A DNA stretch of 64,000 bases. It comes from Begonia masoniana (Eukaryota; Streptophyta; Magnoliopsida; Cucurbitales; Begoniaceae). Both the position numbers and the translations under genes were made by a program. Shown piece by piece: positions 43,286-56,555 of the stretch (the stretch's first letter is position 1; each line of letters opens with the position of its first letter). The stretch covers positions 17,434,121 through 17,498,120 of the forward strand of contig CM039506.1 in assembly GCA_022432975.1 (NCBI GenBank), given 5' to 3'. The notes under the pieces are model-generated. The model made no database searches. It had not been told where the DNA came from and worked only from the letters and a program-made list of their open reading frames with translations.

Positions 43286-45833
43286 TGTGACAACCCGAAT
43301 CCGAATCCCGATCAGCAGGACCCGAGAGCCAAACCGTCACTCCGGGACAGTTAACAGAAAACAGGGACTACATTTTTTTTTAACAGGGAACAGAACTTTA
43401 GGAAACAAATAGAAAACAGACTGAACTTTTAAGAGTAAAACCCTAAAGCCTAACAGAGAAGGAAAACATTTTCGGGATTTGGAATCAAAACCGAGAAAAA
43501 GAAACAGTTAAAAACTAGACTACAGAATGAATGGCAGAAGGAGGACAACAAGATTGGAAGCAAGGAGAAATGAAACAGTGCAATCGGTGGATATAATAAG
43601 ACAAAAGATGAACAGTGTTCAACGGAAGAGACTGAGTAAAACTGGGCGGAAGAGGTGGTGACGTCAGCCGGAAGATGAATGACGTCAATCGAAAGATACA
43701 GACAGCAGATGAAACCGGATGAGGTGATGACGTCAGCCGGAAGATGCATGACGTCAACCGGAAGATACAGACAGTAGATGAAACCGGATGAGGTGATGAC
43801 GTCAGCCGAAAGATGGATGATGTCATCCGAAAGATACAAACAGTTACGTAATTGGCAGAAGAAAAACCTATGGTAGAATCACTGTTTGGCGGCAGATGCG
43901 AATAAGACAAAATATGAACTATATCAATCAGTAGATATAGTTTCAAAGGCAGAATTTACAACTTTTGACAGGAAAACAAACAGACAGAGAGCATAAAACA
44001 GAAGACCCAAAAGTCTCAGATTCTCAAATCACTTCAAAACATGGTTCTCGAGCACAACAGAAGGTATAAAAGAAACTTAAGGATACAGAAAATATTCTAA
44101 ACCATTTCAGAATACTTCAGAACTTAATCCAACTGTCAAATACAGCACAAACAGGAGGCATGAAAGTTGTAGACCTTCAATACCCGATTCTAAACAAGGT
44201 TGTAGGACATACTTTACAATTGACAGATTCAAAGAAACAGACTGCATGGATAGTCCTACAACCAGAAGTCATCCATGCACAAACTAACAAAAAATATCCC
44301 CAACAATTTCCAGAACATTCAGAACATGAATTAAACTGTCAAATACAGTAGTTTTTTGAAACTTAGACATCAAAATCTGTGCATTGTTTTAAAATCTGAG
44401 GATCAGTAAAGAATCTAACATATATTTGCAGAATATTCAACAGAATTTTCCTACAGAGATTTTAAAACAAAAACACAGAATCCTAGCAGAGTTTTAAATG
44501 TAAACACCAGAGTCCCAGTAGGGTTTACAGACATAGACTTGACTTTAAATACTTAAACCTTGGGACAAATTTGTCTGGCTGCAGCAACCACACCCCCATG
44601 AGCTCGATCCATCAGCCACCTATTCATCAGACTGAGGCACGAAGTTCTCATTTTCGGGTTCAGTACCTACATCAGGGAGTTCACCTATGAGTCTAAAACT
44701 CAGTAAGAACATATAAAATAATGCAGTGATGCATATGCTATGCATGAACTTTCAGAAATACAGTGACAGTACAGAACATTACGTTTCAGTGGCAGAGGGG
44801 TATAAGTGGGGTTTATAGGGGAACTGGCGAACAGTGGGTGCACTATCAAGCACAAACAGTAATACAGTACAGTACAGAAACAGATCTTGAGGCCAGTCCG
44901 TCCCGCACTTAACCAGTACATTTCAGTCAGATTTTATCTTGTTTAGTTTCAAACAGTGTGCAGAAAACAGTTTTGCATGAACTTTCGGGAAAAACGCGTA
45001 TGCATGGTCGAGTACAGTTCTCAACTTAAACAGCAGAGAACAACAGTTAAGACGATAGAAACATAACAAGGGAAACACAGAACATAACTCTAATCCTTCT
45101 ACCCGGAAACAACCCGACAGAACAGAAATACCTAATACCTCCGTGATGTAGGGCCTTAAGGGCCAACCTACGGGTATGAACTTACCTGATATCTGCGATG
45201 CAGTTGGCTAGAAAGTCTCGGGAATGCACAGATCTGTAACAAGCACGTAGAAAAATAAACAATGTTGCAAATGCTAACTAATAAGTTAGAAGAATCAGCA
45301 GCAACACGTTTCAAATCTTTAGAAAACACACCAACGTGTTTTCATCCAAAGACAGTGAGTTTTCTCCAAATACCATAACCCTAAACTTCGGTAAACTCAC
45401 ATTAAACTTGTCCAAACTTGTTAGCATGAGTAGATGCTTACCTTTTTGCTGAAGGAAACAGAAGAATGCAGGAGAAACGAGATTTGGTACTTTGTTGCAG
45501 TCGCCAAGAAGAGAGAAAGCAAAGAGGGAAGGGAAGAAGCAGAGAAGTGAAAATGCAAATTTCACGTAAGAGGAAGGACTTAACTTCCCCAACAAGTTAC
45601 CAAGTGTCAACTATCCATTGGCTATCTCCCGCCAATCTTAATTTCTCTCCAATTTATCCTTCCATTGGTTTTTAACTAAAACATTATTTAGTCAGTCGAT
45701 TCGGTCTCACGAATCCCCTTCGTTCTATTAATCATATCGACGATTTTATTAAAACAGTCATTGCATTAATATCGGAGTAATTCTGTTTAATTATTCGGGG
45801 AAATAATTACACGAAAAAATGCCGAGTGTTACA
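43286..45833 (-). mobile_element. 5' LTR of element C (2.5 kb)
   Basis: Partner of 30592-33116, collinear along its length. The TGACGTCA cluster is at 43655-43805, the hairpin and donor near 45145-45190, and the acceptor near 44688. The 44456-44500 stretch holds a small insertion relative to the other copy. Open frames 43450-43946 are translations of the repeat cluster. Confidence 0.95.
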
Positions 45834-46957
45834 TTTTGACATTATAATTGTCATGACTTGGGGATGGGCTGGAGCATAAATGCCAGGTCAAGCGACCCGA
45901 TTACCAAGAAGGGAACATGATCACCTAACCTAAGACTAGGTTTGCAGCGGAAGTTTTTAAAATAATTACAATGACAAGCACACATAGTGAATCTCAAGCA
46001 TAAAGTGCAATATAATAAATATTTAACAATATTCAACCGTGTGGGAAATAAAAAAAATTCTAACAACTAACTTCTTACCAAGAAATACAAATAAAGTTCT
46101 AACAGAAAATGAAAACACTAGCGGCCTCTCCCAGGTCTCCACAGAAGCTATCTACTTTTCCCTTTACCTGGATTGGAAGGGGGTTCTTACGGTGAGAGAC
46201 TAATTCAGTAAAAATGTTATACTTAATGCATCTTGTTAAAAAAATGAGTTTCTACCCTTATTTCAAATCGTGATTAAATTTTAATATTATGCATGAGTTT
46301 TATAAAAAAATTGTTAAGAAAATATTTTTCATTCCTTTTAAAAAATCGGCTCTATGAGCCCGCAATGAGGTAGTTATGAAAACCTATCACGTACATAGGT
46401 GGTCATACAGTGAAAATAATCTTCACCATTTTCCATAGAAAATGTCCTTAGTGAAAAATGAAGGTCACGCAAGGCACCTCTGCACAAACCACAAAAAGAC
46501 AATGATTAGAACACTCAACAACGTCTCATGAGCCTGGAGGAAATTGTGACAGCGATTCGAAGTTACAGCTCGTCACCCAAGTGACTAGCGACCAACAGTC
46601 AGCCACAACATCAACTCGAATAATTAACATCCTGATCAAGTTTAGGAATACAAACCTCAAGAGTACGTCATCACCGCCCTATTGTCATTTTCTGTACGTG
46701 CAAACAATATCACCTTCAAGTAAGAGAAGGTGTAACAAGATAGCATTGTGATACTTTAACGCCAAGACTGTTCAAAATATCAAGAGGATTCATCCACCTA
46801 ACATGTCACAAAAAAAAAATATCATGTATGTTGAAAGTAAACATGAGAAAACCATACATATATATACGTATAAAATTAATGTGCTGGCGACCAGACCCCT
46901 ATCATACTTTTACAGGTGACAACCCACGAAAATTATAGTTTTCGAAAACAATGATAG
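45834..46957. other. Unassigned sequence between element C and LTR G
   Basis: No coding frame recognised. CTAAGACTAGGTTTGCAGCGG at the left and GTGACAACCCACGAAAATTA at the right look like parts of another decayed minus-strand LTR, with a reverse-strand CCAGGTAAAG near 46162-46171. It continues at 49648 once LTR G and its GATAG duplication are removed. Confidence 0.4.
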
Positions 46958-49642
46958 TGTAACACCCGAAAAATTCTTACAACGCGCGTAACCTTAGATA
47001 GGTTATGTTAAGTAGTAAAATTAGAGTGAAATTTTGGAAGAGGAATTTGAGAGAAAAATAAAGTGAATAAATTTGGTTAAATTAAGTGGTTAATTAATTT
47101 GTGTTCGAATATTCAAATTGGAGAACTTAAGCCGTGTATAGTTTAAGAGTCAATTTACGCAAATTATAATTTAAGAACGGAATTTTGAAGGGCAAAATGG
47201 TATTACTGTTATTATGTTAGTTTTTAATGTATTATTATTATTATATAAAAAAAAACAAACAAAAACAACAAACAGAATAGCCGAAGCTATTCTGTTCGAG
47301 CTCGAACCCGAGCGCCGAGAGGAGAACGGAGAAGGGAGGAAGACGCGAGCGACGATCGACGGCCGTTCACCGCCGTGGTTTCCGACGCTCTCCGGCCAGA
47401 CAACGGTGACGAGCAGACTCCGGCCCGTCTCCGCGCACAAATCCGTCGGGTAAGCTAATTTCACCCTTGTTTTTGTTCTGTTTCTGGCCGTGGGTGATAA
47501 GCTCGATTGAGCTCCGATCACTGGCCGTTTTTGGCCGTTCTTGGCGTCAATTGACCGAGCTTAACTCCGGCGAGGGTGCCGAGCAATTGTAAGCTCGAAT
47601 TTGGCAAAAATCCAACAAGCCCGAATTGGGCATTTCGGGTTTCTGGATTTGGAAGCCCTAATTTGTGTTAGATTATGTGAATTAGGTATGTGGGTGATAG
47701 ATTGGTGAGGAATCGGAGGAGAATTGATGAAAAATTAAAATAGGGAAAATTCCGGGTAAAGGGCAGATTCGGGTTTTCTGAGTTTTGACCTAGCTAGGGT
47801 CGTTTGTTTTAAAATTCCTTTTGGCAAGTTAAAATAGGGTATTAGAGGAGTACGTGGCTGCTGGAATCGTTTGATTCTGATAACCGACGCAAAAGTTATG
47901 CACGTTTGAGGTTTCGGGTCGGTTTTTACCGAACCCAAATTGGTGGCCCGTTTCGTTAGGTTTTTGTTGGATTAGGCTAGAAATAGTAGTTTGAGAGTAA
48001 TTGGTGAATGTAGGCTTAATTTGAATGAAGTTTGAATAATTGTAGTTAGAGTTAGCTTAAATATTCTTTAGAAGTGAATTGTGATGCTTAAGTGACTTTT
48101 GTGAATGTGATAGGTTACCGAGTGGAGAATTTACGTAGCCAAAGCGAGTAAGTTTGGTGCAAGAGTTCAGGTAAGTAGAGGACGTTTGTTTTGCCTTCGG
48201 GCCTACACCAAGGAACGGTAGGTTTGTTGTTTGTTGTTTGGTTGTCTTCTTTGTTGGTTGAGCATTGTTGGTTGATTGCTTTGCTTTGTTTTGGTCTGGT
48301 CTGGTTAAGTATTTGTGCGACTTGCATCATAGTGTGAAATGCATCGTAGTCCATAGCCTCGGGGGATGTTTGTTTGTTTGGTGTTGTATTATTGACGTGT
48401 GTTGTTGTGTTGATGGTTTCGTGTGGTATTGCATATCTTTGTTGAAACATGCATCGTGAGTTATAGTACGCTACGCTAGAGATGAGTGGCATTGTTTGGC
48501 ATTGTGAGCATGAACGTAATCAGATAAAGTGAATTGTAATGAATCTCAAATAGTGTGCCTTGTCGGGATACGGTGCTTGCAGTGGCACCCCGAAGGGAAC
48601 TCTATGAGAGACCGGCTAAAATACGAGATCTGGAATAGTGTGCCTTGTAGGGATACGGTGCTTGCAGTGGCACCCCGAAGGGAATTCTATGAAGGATGGT
48701 TGGCTAAAATACGTAAAGGTCGTGAGTATGAATTCCTAGACGGTTATAGGATTCTACGATCGACGAGGAAGATCATGTATGGCCATCCTAGACGGTTATG
48801 GGATGTGAGCTGTCTAGTCTTGCTCTGGTGATTCTTAGTTTGGCCGTCCTAGACGGTTATGGGATGCGTGCCTACTCAAATCACACGGCTTATGAAACGA
48901 TTAAAGTAACGAACAGCAACGAACAGCAAATAAACACAACTGAGTGGTAGAAACTGCATGTGTTAGGTTGCTTGCATTGTGTGTTGTCGCATTCGTATTC
49001 TCTACTTGCTAAGCGTAAGCTTACGTGTGTGTGTGTGTTCTGTGGTGTAGGTAACTACAGGTGTACAGGTGAGCTATGTGAGTCAGCCAAGACTTGGGAG
49101 CAGTCGGAGACGCACGGGGCGTGCCGGTGCGGGCAGTTGTCGGGGCGACTCCACCATGGTCTTCGGAGATGTGGACTTTGTATTTTGATAGCGTGTTGTA
49201 TATGTCTGTTGTTGTATATAGTTAAGTTAAGGGTGATATGTCGCCCTATATTGTGGTCTTTCTTCAATTAGGGTTGTTAATATTTTAGTTTAACTCTTTA
49301 CTGCTATTTGGAGATTTCTCATGCCGTATGCTGGATAGTTGGTTGGTTAGGAGTATTCTGAAACTGTTTGGGGATTGAATTATTGCAGGTACCTAGCATT
49401 TTGGAGGCGCCATTTTCAGGCGTTACTTTGCCGAAATTTTCGGGAAAGACGCCGTGGTGCTGAAAGGTTAGGGGTAAAGGAATTGATGAGTCTAGGCAGC
49501 TAGGTACGAAGTAAGAGAGTTTTGGGAGTTTAATTGTAAATTCAGCTGTGTAAGTTTCTTTTATGTATGGGAGTTTATGTTTTAACGTGGGATTGGTTAG
49601 CAAAGTAGCGCACCGAGCCAGGGTGGGTTCGGGGGCGTTACA
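46958..49642 (+). mobile_element. Solo LTR G (2.7 kb), TSD GATAG
   Basis: TGTAACACCCGAA to GGGGGCGTTACA, with GATAG at 46953-46957 and 49643-49647. It has a TATA box (TTATATAAAA, 47241-47250), the palindrome 47271-47296, donor CGG|GTAAGC (47449/47450), a 57-nt middle exon (48114-48170), donor TTCAG|GTAAGT, the hairpin CCTACACC...GGTAGG (48201-48222), its own repeat array and an acceptor GGTGTAG near 49050. Closely related to L over much of its length, but with a different array. Confidence 0.95.
48548..48870 (+). repeat. Repeat array of LTR G: GGTGC/GCACC and CCTAGACGGTTAT units
   Basis: Two units of about 98 bp with GGTGC-TTGCAGTG-GCACC and CCC-CGAA-GGG stems (48548-48690), then four copies of CCTAGACGGTTATRGG (48735-48865), whose ends CCTA and TRGG can pair. 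This occupies the same place as the hairpin arrays of D and L. Confidence 0.85.
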
Positions 49643-51638
49643 GATAGGCAATGTATAGAACATAAAATCATTACCTTATGACTGCACTTCTTCCTTACAG
49701 GAGCAGCAATTTCTGCTACTGGCTCGAAATGAACAAATTTGTCCGAGCCTAAAAGAAACATAGTCATGAATGTGTCATATACCAGGACTAGCAACCCAAT
49801 CTGACAACACTATAAAAGACTGCAAATTTCGCCGAGGCAACAAAAATTTTAAAAAACCAAAGGTCGTGTTGTCGACACTTTTTATGACAGGGGTCGATAC
49901 TTCTACCTAGAGGTCGACCCACTGGTCGATACTTTATACCCCCAATTGGCTTTGCGGTCGATCGACACTTGTCATCTCTCGGGTTTCAACCCAAAATACA
50001 TTAGCGGTCCACACTTCCTCTTGAGGTGTCAACACTGCAGGTGTTGACTGACTTCGTATAGAGGTCGACTCCTTGAACTCTCTGAGGGTTTAAAGTATCA
50101 ACCATCACCCGCAACGGTCGACACTTGGGCAATTTTTTGCCTCCCTTCGACGTTTCTCGCCTCCAATTGGCGATTAAACCTACAAATACTTTAAATACAC
50201 TAATATATCCAGAAAATACAGAAGGGTTTTGAGCTCCGTTGCTCAAATCTGAATAAAAATATAACCCTAACTCATAAATCCAAAAAAAGAAGGGAGAAAT
50301 CGACTCACCGTCGATGTTCCTTCACGAAGGTGGTTGCCCCAAGCTTCGAGAACACAATTCTGGCCTCAGGAATCGACAAATTTCTTCATGTTTTCCGCCT
50401 CTCTCTCTCCTCCATCTTTTCTTCTTTTCTTTTCTTTTAATTTAAATTTAATAATAAATAATTTAATTAATGTATAAATGTAAATTAATATATTTTATAC
50501 ATCAACTAAAATATTCAAATTCTAAACATTCGCCCACAATTTACTCTAGGGTAAATTCCAATTAATCCAACGTCATTTTCTCTAAATTTAAAACATACAG
50601 TAATTTTCCAACTTATTTTATCAAAACTTTCCAAAAAAATCCAACATTGTTATAAAAGACAAACGAGTCAACCCATGACACGTCATCAATCAAAAACAAA
50701 AAATTTAACATGTGGAATTTTATACATTATAAAAATACCAGATTTTACAATTTTATAAATAATATTTTAATAACTATTTTTTGAAAAAATATACATTATA
50801 TTTATATAAATTTAAAATATTTATATATATTTGGTTCATTAAGGCTTGTTATGTTCATTTAGCCAGCTCGACTCGCCTCGTTTAACATTGACTTGCAAAT
50901 TAGCTCATGTTGAAATTTTTTTTGGTCAAATTCATTAGGCTCGGCTTGTTGAGATCGCTAGGCTGATTAGGTTTGCCTTGTTTAACTCGTTAGGCTCAGT
51001 AAGCCAGATTTTTTCAGACGCGGCTCGGCTCAGCTAGCTCGTTTGTCATCTCTAGACTAATCAATCCAACTTGCCTTTTACCTTTATCTCTCGAGCTACT
51101 ATAACGAAATCTTGAAAAGTTGAGAAAAATCGCATTATGAGCTTTATAAGCTCAGTAAGAATTCTAATGTAAGGATTAATCAAACTAAACTAATATCACA
51201 TCTAATTATTTATTAATACTTTACATGATTAGTCTTCACAACTATCATTACATTTTTCAACATTGATCAATTCTCATAACACAAATCCTAAGTTTTATTT
51301 GTTAATACTCTAATTCTATGTCATATGTTCATCCTTGGTTCATATTCAATCAAACTATTTAGACGTATTTTATTAATGTCTAAACTCATGCTCTTACATA
51401 TTGTATTAACATAATTAATCATTATTATTTGACTTAAATTATCCTTTAGTTGCACATTAATTACATAATTAGTCACTAATCCTTAAGTGACATATAGCAT
51501 CATCCTATTGGTTGTTCTGTTTTATTGTAAAGTCATATACTTTAAAGTCTTAGGGAAATTTTCCTTCAATGATTTTCTCTAAATTCTCACTCTAAAATTC
51601 AATCTAGAGTTATTAACAGAAACAGTGCAATTTTAAAA
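49643..51638. other. Unassigned AT-rich sequence
   Basis: No gene recognised. 49867-50135 repeats GGTCGACACTT-like motifs about eight times at irregular spacing. 50830-51055 is a GGCTCGGCTTGTT-rich stretch similar to 30225-30390. The rest, 50430-50820 and 51060-51600, is simple AT-rich DNA. Confidence 0.45.
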
Positions 51639-52532
51639 TGTAACACCTAGGAAATTCCTATACCGTACCAATGCCTTGGATTAGATGGTTAGGTTAATTG
51701 ATGAAGGATTGAAGGTAAGGCAAGGCAAGGAGAAGAAAAGAATTGTTGAGTAGTTGAAAAGTCAAAAATTGTTTTGAACCAATAGAAAGCTAGTCATTAA
51801 GTGAAGTTAATTAATTAAAGATGACGGAGAAGTGAGTGAAAGAGGTAATTCACGTTGGAATGTTTGGGGCAAGGAAAAGTGGTGGTCTTTTTATAAATTA
51901 AGAAAATTTGGTGGAAGGAAATTAAAAGAGAAAGAAACTTTTAGGTTAAATGGCAAGTTTTATTCTTTCTCCCTCATTCTTCTCACGGTTTTCTTCCCCT
52001 TCTTCCATAGCCGATCCTTATCGTCCCTTTTCTTCAATCTTGGCAAGGATTTTGAGTGGTAAGTCAAGTGGGTTTTGATGATAATGCTTTTAGGAGTGAA
52101 TTTTTATGCTTATAAGGTATTTTTGGAGGATTTGATTAGGGTTTGGAAAACCCTAACCATGGGGTCCGAATTTTTGGTTTCAAATGGTAGTTTTCTTTCC
52201 AAATTTCATGTGTTAGTTGTTGGATGAATTAATTTAGGTGGTTTTTAGGGAGAAATTGACGATTGGAAGTGAATTAGAGAAAAACCGGTTTTAGCAAATT
52301 GGGTGCCGGTTCTGTTCTCTGGTTTTCTGTTCGGACAAGTTATTTGGTTGGTTAATTTGAGTATTTCAATGGATAGTAGACGTGTAGAGGTTTATGGAAT
52401 GGGGTGGCACGTCAAAATCCGTGAAGTTGGACACTAAAAATTGGTGGAAAATCGGGTTTTAGAGCTAGGTTGTGATTTTGGTTTGTATTGTTGTTAGTTT
52501 TGGATAGAAAATTTATTAGGAATTCCTTAGAG
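51639..52532 (+). mobile_element. LTR I, 5' part (split by element H)
   Basis: Starts TGTAACACCTAGG after TAAAA (51634-51638). It aligns in order with LTR D: CCTTGGATTAG, TTTTTATAAA promoter (about 51889-51898), TTTGGTGGAAGGAAAT, GGTTTGGAAAACCCTA and GGATAGTAGACGTGTAGAGG. It is cut by element H at 52532 and resumes at 63638. The open frame 51832-52062 lies over the leader and is not convincing. Confidence 0.88.
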
Positions 52533-54722
52533 TGTAACGCCCCGAGTTTTCTGAACCCAGTTTGTTACTCATAAACTCAAACTTGACTAAGAAACTTTGG
52601 ACCAAATTTAAAATTTCGCTCGAAAGTCTAAATTTGACATTTTCTAAAACCTCAAAACATTTAGAGACTTGCAGCGGAAATCATTTGAGCTAAATAGAGT
52701 TAAACAAAACTATAGAACGATGTTTGAATAATCAGTTGAGATGTTAGGGAACATTCGGCCAAAAGAAATAAAGGTTTAAATCGCGAAATGTTTTGAAAGT
52801 TACAAAAGTAAAACTCGTCTGCCGCTGTACAAAGTCAACAAGAGGGCAGAAATAAAACTGAAGGTCTCCACCGATGACGTCAACCGGAGGAGTCATTCTT
52901 CTAGCTTCAGCCGATCGCAAAACGACAAGTTTTGCTACTGTATCTACCGGTGACGTCAGCCGGATGATTCGTTCATCCCGCCTCAGCCGATCACTAGACG
53001 ACAAGTCTTTTACTCACGCCTTCCGGTAGGTAAAATACTCAACATCATCCGGTTACAAAACGACAATTTACATCCTACATCTTCCGATGGATTTAACACA
53101 CGACATCCACTGGTGATTAAATGACAAAACTTCTACTACATCATCCGATGGATTTAACACTCGGCATCCACCGGTCACTAAACGACAAATTACATTCTAC
53201 ATTATCTGATGAACTTAACACCCGACATCCACCGGTCACAAAATGACAAATTTTCTACTTATATCTTCCGATAGACAACAGAACAACAACTCAGCACCCG
53301 CCAATAGACATCGTCTATCAATAGAGAACAGAGCGACATTTCAACTACTCCTTGCTATACAAACACAACTCTGACTATGAAAGGAAATTTACTCACTTCA
53401 CTGTAACAATTCAGAAACAATTCAAAACATTGCATTACTCAAGATCCAGTAAGAACCAACATTAAAACTCAACAAAATACTATTTTCAGAAAGATCTCAA
53501 AGGTGTATTCAAAACATTGAAACCACTACTGTCATGAAATCTCAACACGCTTAAATTGAAACATTGTCAACTAAACCTTCACACCAACAGACATCAGTTA
53601 AACCGCCTCATCAGGATACCAAAACGTGGCATCAATGTGTGTCAACAACTTCGCCTATTCCTCAGTAAATTCAGAGAACTCTCTAGTAGTTACCTCAACA
53701 CCTACATCACAAAACTCATCTATTAGCCTAATGCTGAGCAAGTAAAGCAATAATGAAATGATATGCTGAAACATAAAACCTAAACATGCAGTTTCTACTT
53801 TCTCATCTCAGTTGTACATTCGTTCGTTTACTGATCTGATCCCTCGGTTCCCTTGGGAGTGCGATCAATTCTCCCAATGTTATACATCCTCTACTCGATT
53901 AAGGGGCGGATGAATTCCCTTAATAGCTATTCTGATCCCTCAGTTCCCTTGGGAGTGGGATCAGTTCTCTCAATGTTATACATCCTCTACTCGATTAAGG
54001 GGCGGATGAATTCCCTTAATAGCTATTACATTTCAATCTGTACTTGCCTTTCCGTGCCACTACATATAAATTCACTTTCGTATTCTTTCAAAAACATGAT
54101 GCATAACACGCAGAAAATACTTAAGCATGCATAAACCTACTGTTTTGTGATGTAGGCCCAAAGGCACACACAATACTTCACTTACCTGGATTCCTGGGGA
54201 AATGTTTGGTTACTAACCACTTCGGGTTCTGCTCAAACCTAAAACCATAGACAGTGTATTAGTTAAACTTCATTCTAAACTATCCAGGAGTCTAAGGAAA
54301 TTAGTTTGGAAGCTCAGATCTTCGTGCATTCCCGATTCTGCACTTAACCCGAAACTACACTCATTCGCAACACTCCCAAAATACATACATTGCACTCACT
54401 CTGTTATCTAACCGTCTAGTCATAAGGAAAAATGAAGAAACTCACCTAAGTCGGAGAAATCGCTGGTGAAATCGAAGGGAGGGCCTCCTAGAGCACTCTG
54501 CTAAGCTGATGAGCTGAGAGTCGAAAAGAATTGGAAAACAGTGGCGGTTACAATGCATTAAATCCAAAAACCTATTTCTTAAATACGTTATCCATTTTAA
54601 ATTTCCAATTACTCTTATGCCCTTGCCTAGTCATCCATTAACCCCACTTTTACTATTGTCATTAAAGTGTGTCATTAATTTAGAAAGAAATAAGACTTAG
54701 TTCTATAGAACCGGGTGTTACA
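52533..54722 (-). mobile_element. 3' LTR of element H (2.2 kb)
   Basis: Minus start TGTAACACCCGG at 54722, end GGGGCGTTACA at 52533. Contains GTATTTAAG (about 54587), a 53-nt middle exon (54238-54186), donor CCAG|GTAAGT, hairpin CCTAC...GTAGG (54156-54136), two AAGGG/CCCTT units (54024-53838), acceptor GATGTAG near 53711 with GVEVTTREFSEFTEE and a stop, and a zone (53340-52860) of TCCACCGGTCAC / TCATCCGATGG motifs with TGACGTCA sites. Confidence 0.95.
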
Positions 54723-54735
54723 ATCTACCCTCCTT
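54723..54735 (-). promoter_or_regulatory. Polypurine tract of element H
   Basis: Minus strand AAGGAGGGTAGAT directly precedes the 3' LTR. Confidence 0.78.
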
Positions 54736-54764
54736 AAAAGAATTTTGAACTCAAAATTCAGTAC

Positions 54765-56550
54765 CTAAATAACTCTGGATATCGGTCCATCATGTCTTGT
54801 TGGCGCTCCCAAGTTGTCTCCTATATGTTCTGTTTGTGCCATAAGACTTTAGCAGTGGAACTTTCTTGTTGCGCAACACTTTTACTGCATAGTCTAGGAT
54901 CCTTACTGGTTTCTCCTCATAAGTAAGGGTAGGATGAACTTCAATGTCCTGCTGTTCCACAACTTGATTTGGGTCCCTTATCCACTTCTTTAACATAGAA
55001 ACAAGGAACACATTGTGTATCCCCTCCATAGAAGCCGGTAGCTGCAACTGATAGGCTGCGTTCCCAACTCTCTTCAGAATAGTGAATGGTCCAATAAATC
55101 TGGGGTTCAACTTTCCTCTCTTCCCAAATCTCACAACTCCTTTGAACGGTGACACCTTGAGAAAAACTTCATCACCTATCTCAAACTCCAATTCTCTATG
55201 CCTGCAATCTGCATAACTTTTCTATCGACTCTGGGCTGCCAAAATTCTCTGTCGGATGAGGGCAACCTTCTCAACAGTTTGCTGCACAAAGTCAGGACCA
55301 AGCAACTGTGCTTCACCAACTTCGTCCGTACAATGCTTCATACGGTGTCATTCCTATTGTTGCCTGAAAACTGTTATTATAGGAAAACTCCACCAATGAT
55401 AAATATTTACTCCAAGATCCTTGAAAATCTAATATGCAAGCACGGAGCATATTCTCCAAGATCTGAATAGTTCTTTCGGATTGTCCATCTGATTGAGGGT
55501 GGAAAGTTGTACTGAAATTAAGCTGCGTCCCCATAGCCTTGTGCAAACTCTTCCAAAACTTAGATGTAAATCTAGAGTCTCGGTCTGAAACTATAGTGCT
55601 TGGAACTCCATACAGTCTAACAACTTCATGCACATACAACTCAGCAAGTTGATCCATCGAGTATGTCATCTTTATCGGTAGAAAGTGGGCAGATTTGGTT
55701 AAACGATCAACTATCACCCAGATTGCATCATGTCCCTTTGTTGTTCTAGGCAATCCCACAACAAAATCCATCGTTATTTGTTCCCATTTCCATTCAGGGA
55801 CTGGTAGAGGTTGCAATGTTCCTGAGGGTCTCTGATGCTCAGCTTTAATCTGCTGACAACACAAACATGATCCTACATACTCTGCCATACTCCTTTTCAT
55901 ACATCGCCACCAATAATGCTGTTTAAGATCCTTGTATATCTTTGTACTTTCAGGGTGAACAGAAAATCGAGTAGAATGTGCTTCAGAAAGAATCTCATCT
56001 CGAATTTCCTTAATGGAAGGAACAAACCATCTATTTCTAAACTTAAGGATTCCATCAGCGGAATAGTTAAAATCTGATTTGTCCGTAGAATCCATGCTTA
56101 ACTTGTACTTGTTACACTCTTCATCATTCGTCTGAGCTTCCTTTATTTTCTCTAGAATGGTAGGCTTTAAGGTTAAGGCTGAAAGTATAGCTGATGCACT
56201 GGATACTGCTTCTAGGTTAAACCTTTGGAATTCTAACTCTAAGGCTAAAGGTATATTGAAAATCATAGTTGGGGTTGGTGCTGTTACTCTACTCAAAGCA
56301 TCTGCCACAACATTTGCTTTGCTGGGATGATATTTAATCTCGAAATCATAGTCCTTTATAAATTCCAACCATCGACGTTGCCTCATGTTTAGTTCTTTCT
56401 GTGTGAAAATATACTTCAGGCTCTTATGATCTGAAAATATCTCGCAAGATTGTCCATACAAGTAAAGCCTCCAAACCTTAAGTGCAAATACCACTGCAGC
56501 TAATTCCAAGTCATGTGTAGGGTAATTCTTCTCATGTGTTTTCAACTGCC
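54765..56550 (-). pseudogene. Element H RNase H, integrase and C-terminus (broken)
   Basis: From 56550: [31 protein letters not shown], integrase zinc finger ([11 protein letters not shown]...CLCCQQ), catalytic core ([15 protein letters not shown] in place of [19 protein letters not shown]). Near 55320 about 28 bases are lost after EALYGR, shifting the frame. TAG at 55224-55222 stands for the Q of SRQKSYAD. A further frameshift near 54830 breaks the chromodomain tail. Together these make it non-functional. Confidence 0.92.
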
Positions 56551-56555
56551 TAGAG

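Larger units (their letters stand above)
30592..45833 (-). mobile_element. Element C: full-length Tekay-type retrotransposon with two nested solo LTRs, TSD TTTTG
   Basis: TTTTG occurs at 30587-30591 and 45834-45838. Minus-strand order: 5' LTR (45833-43286), primer-binding site (43281), gag (43119 down), protease, RT, RNase H, integrase, polypurine tract (33129-33117) and 3' LTR (33116-30592). Solo LTR B splits gag and solo LTR L splits RNase H. Taking these out leaves about 9.7 kb. Coding parts carry many stops and frameshifts. The two LTRs differ by a few percent by eye, more than in F. Confidence 0.95.
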
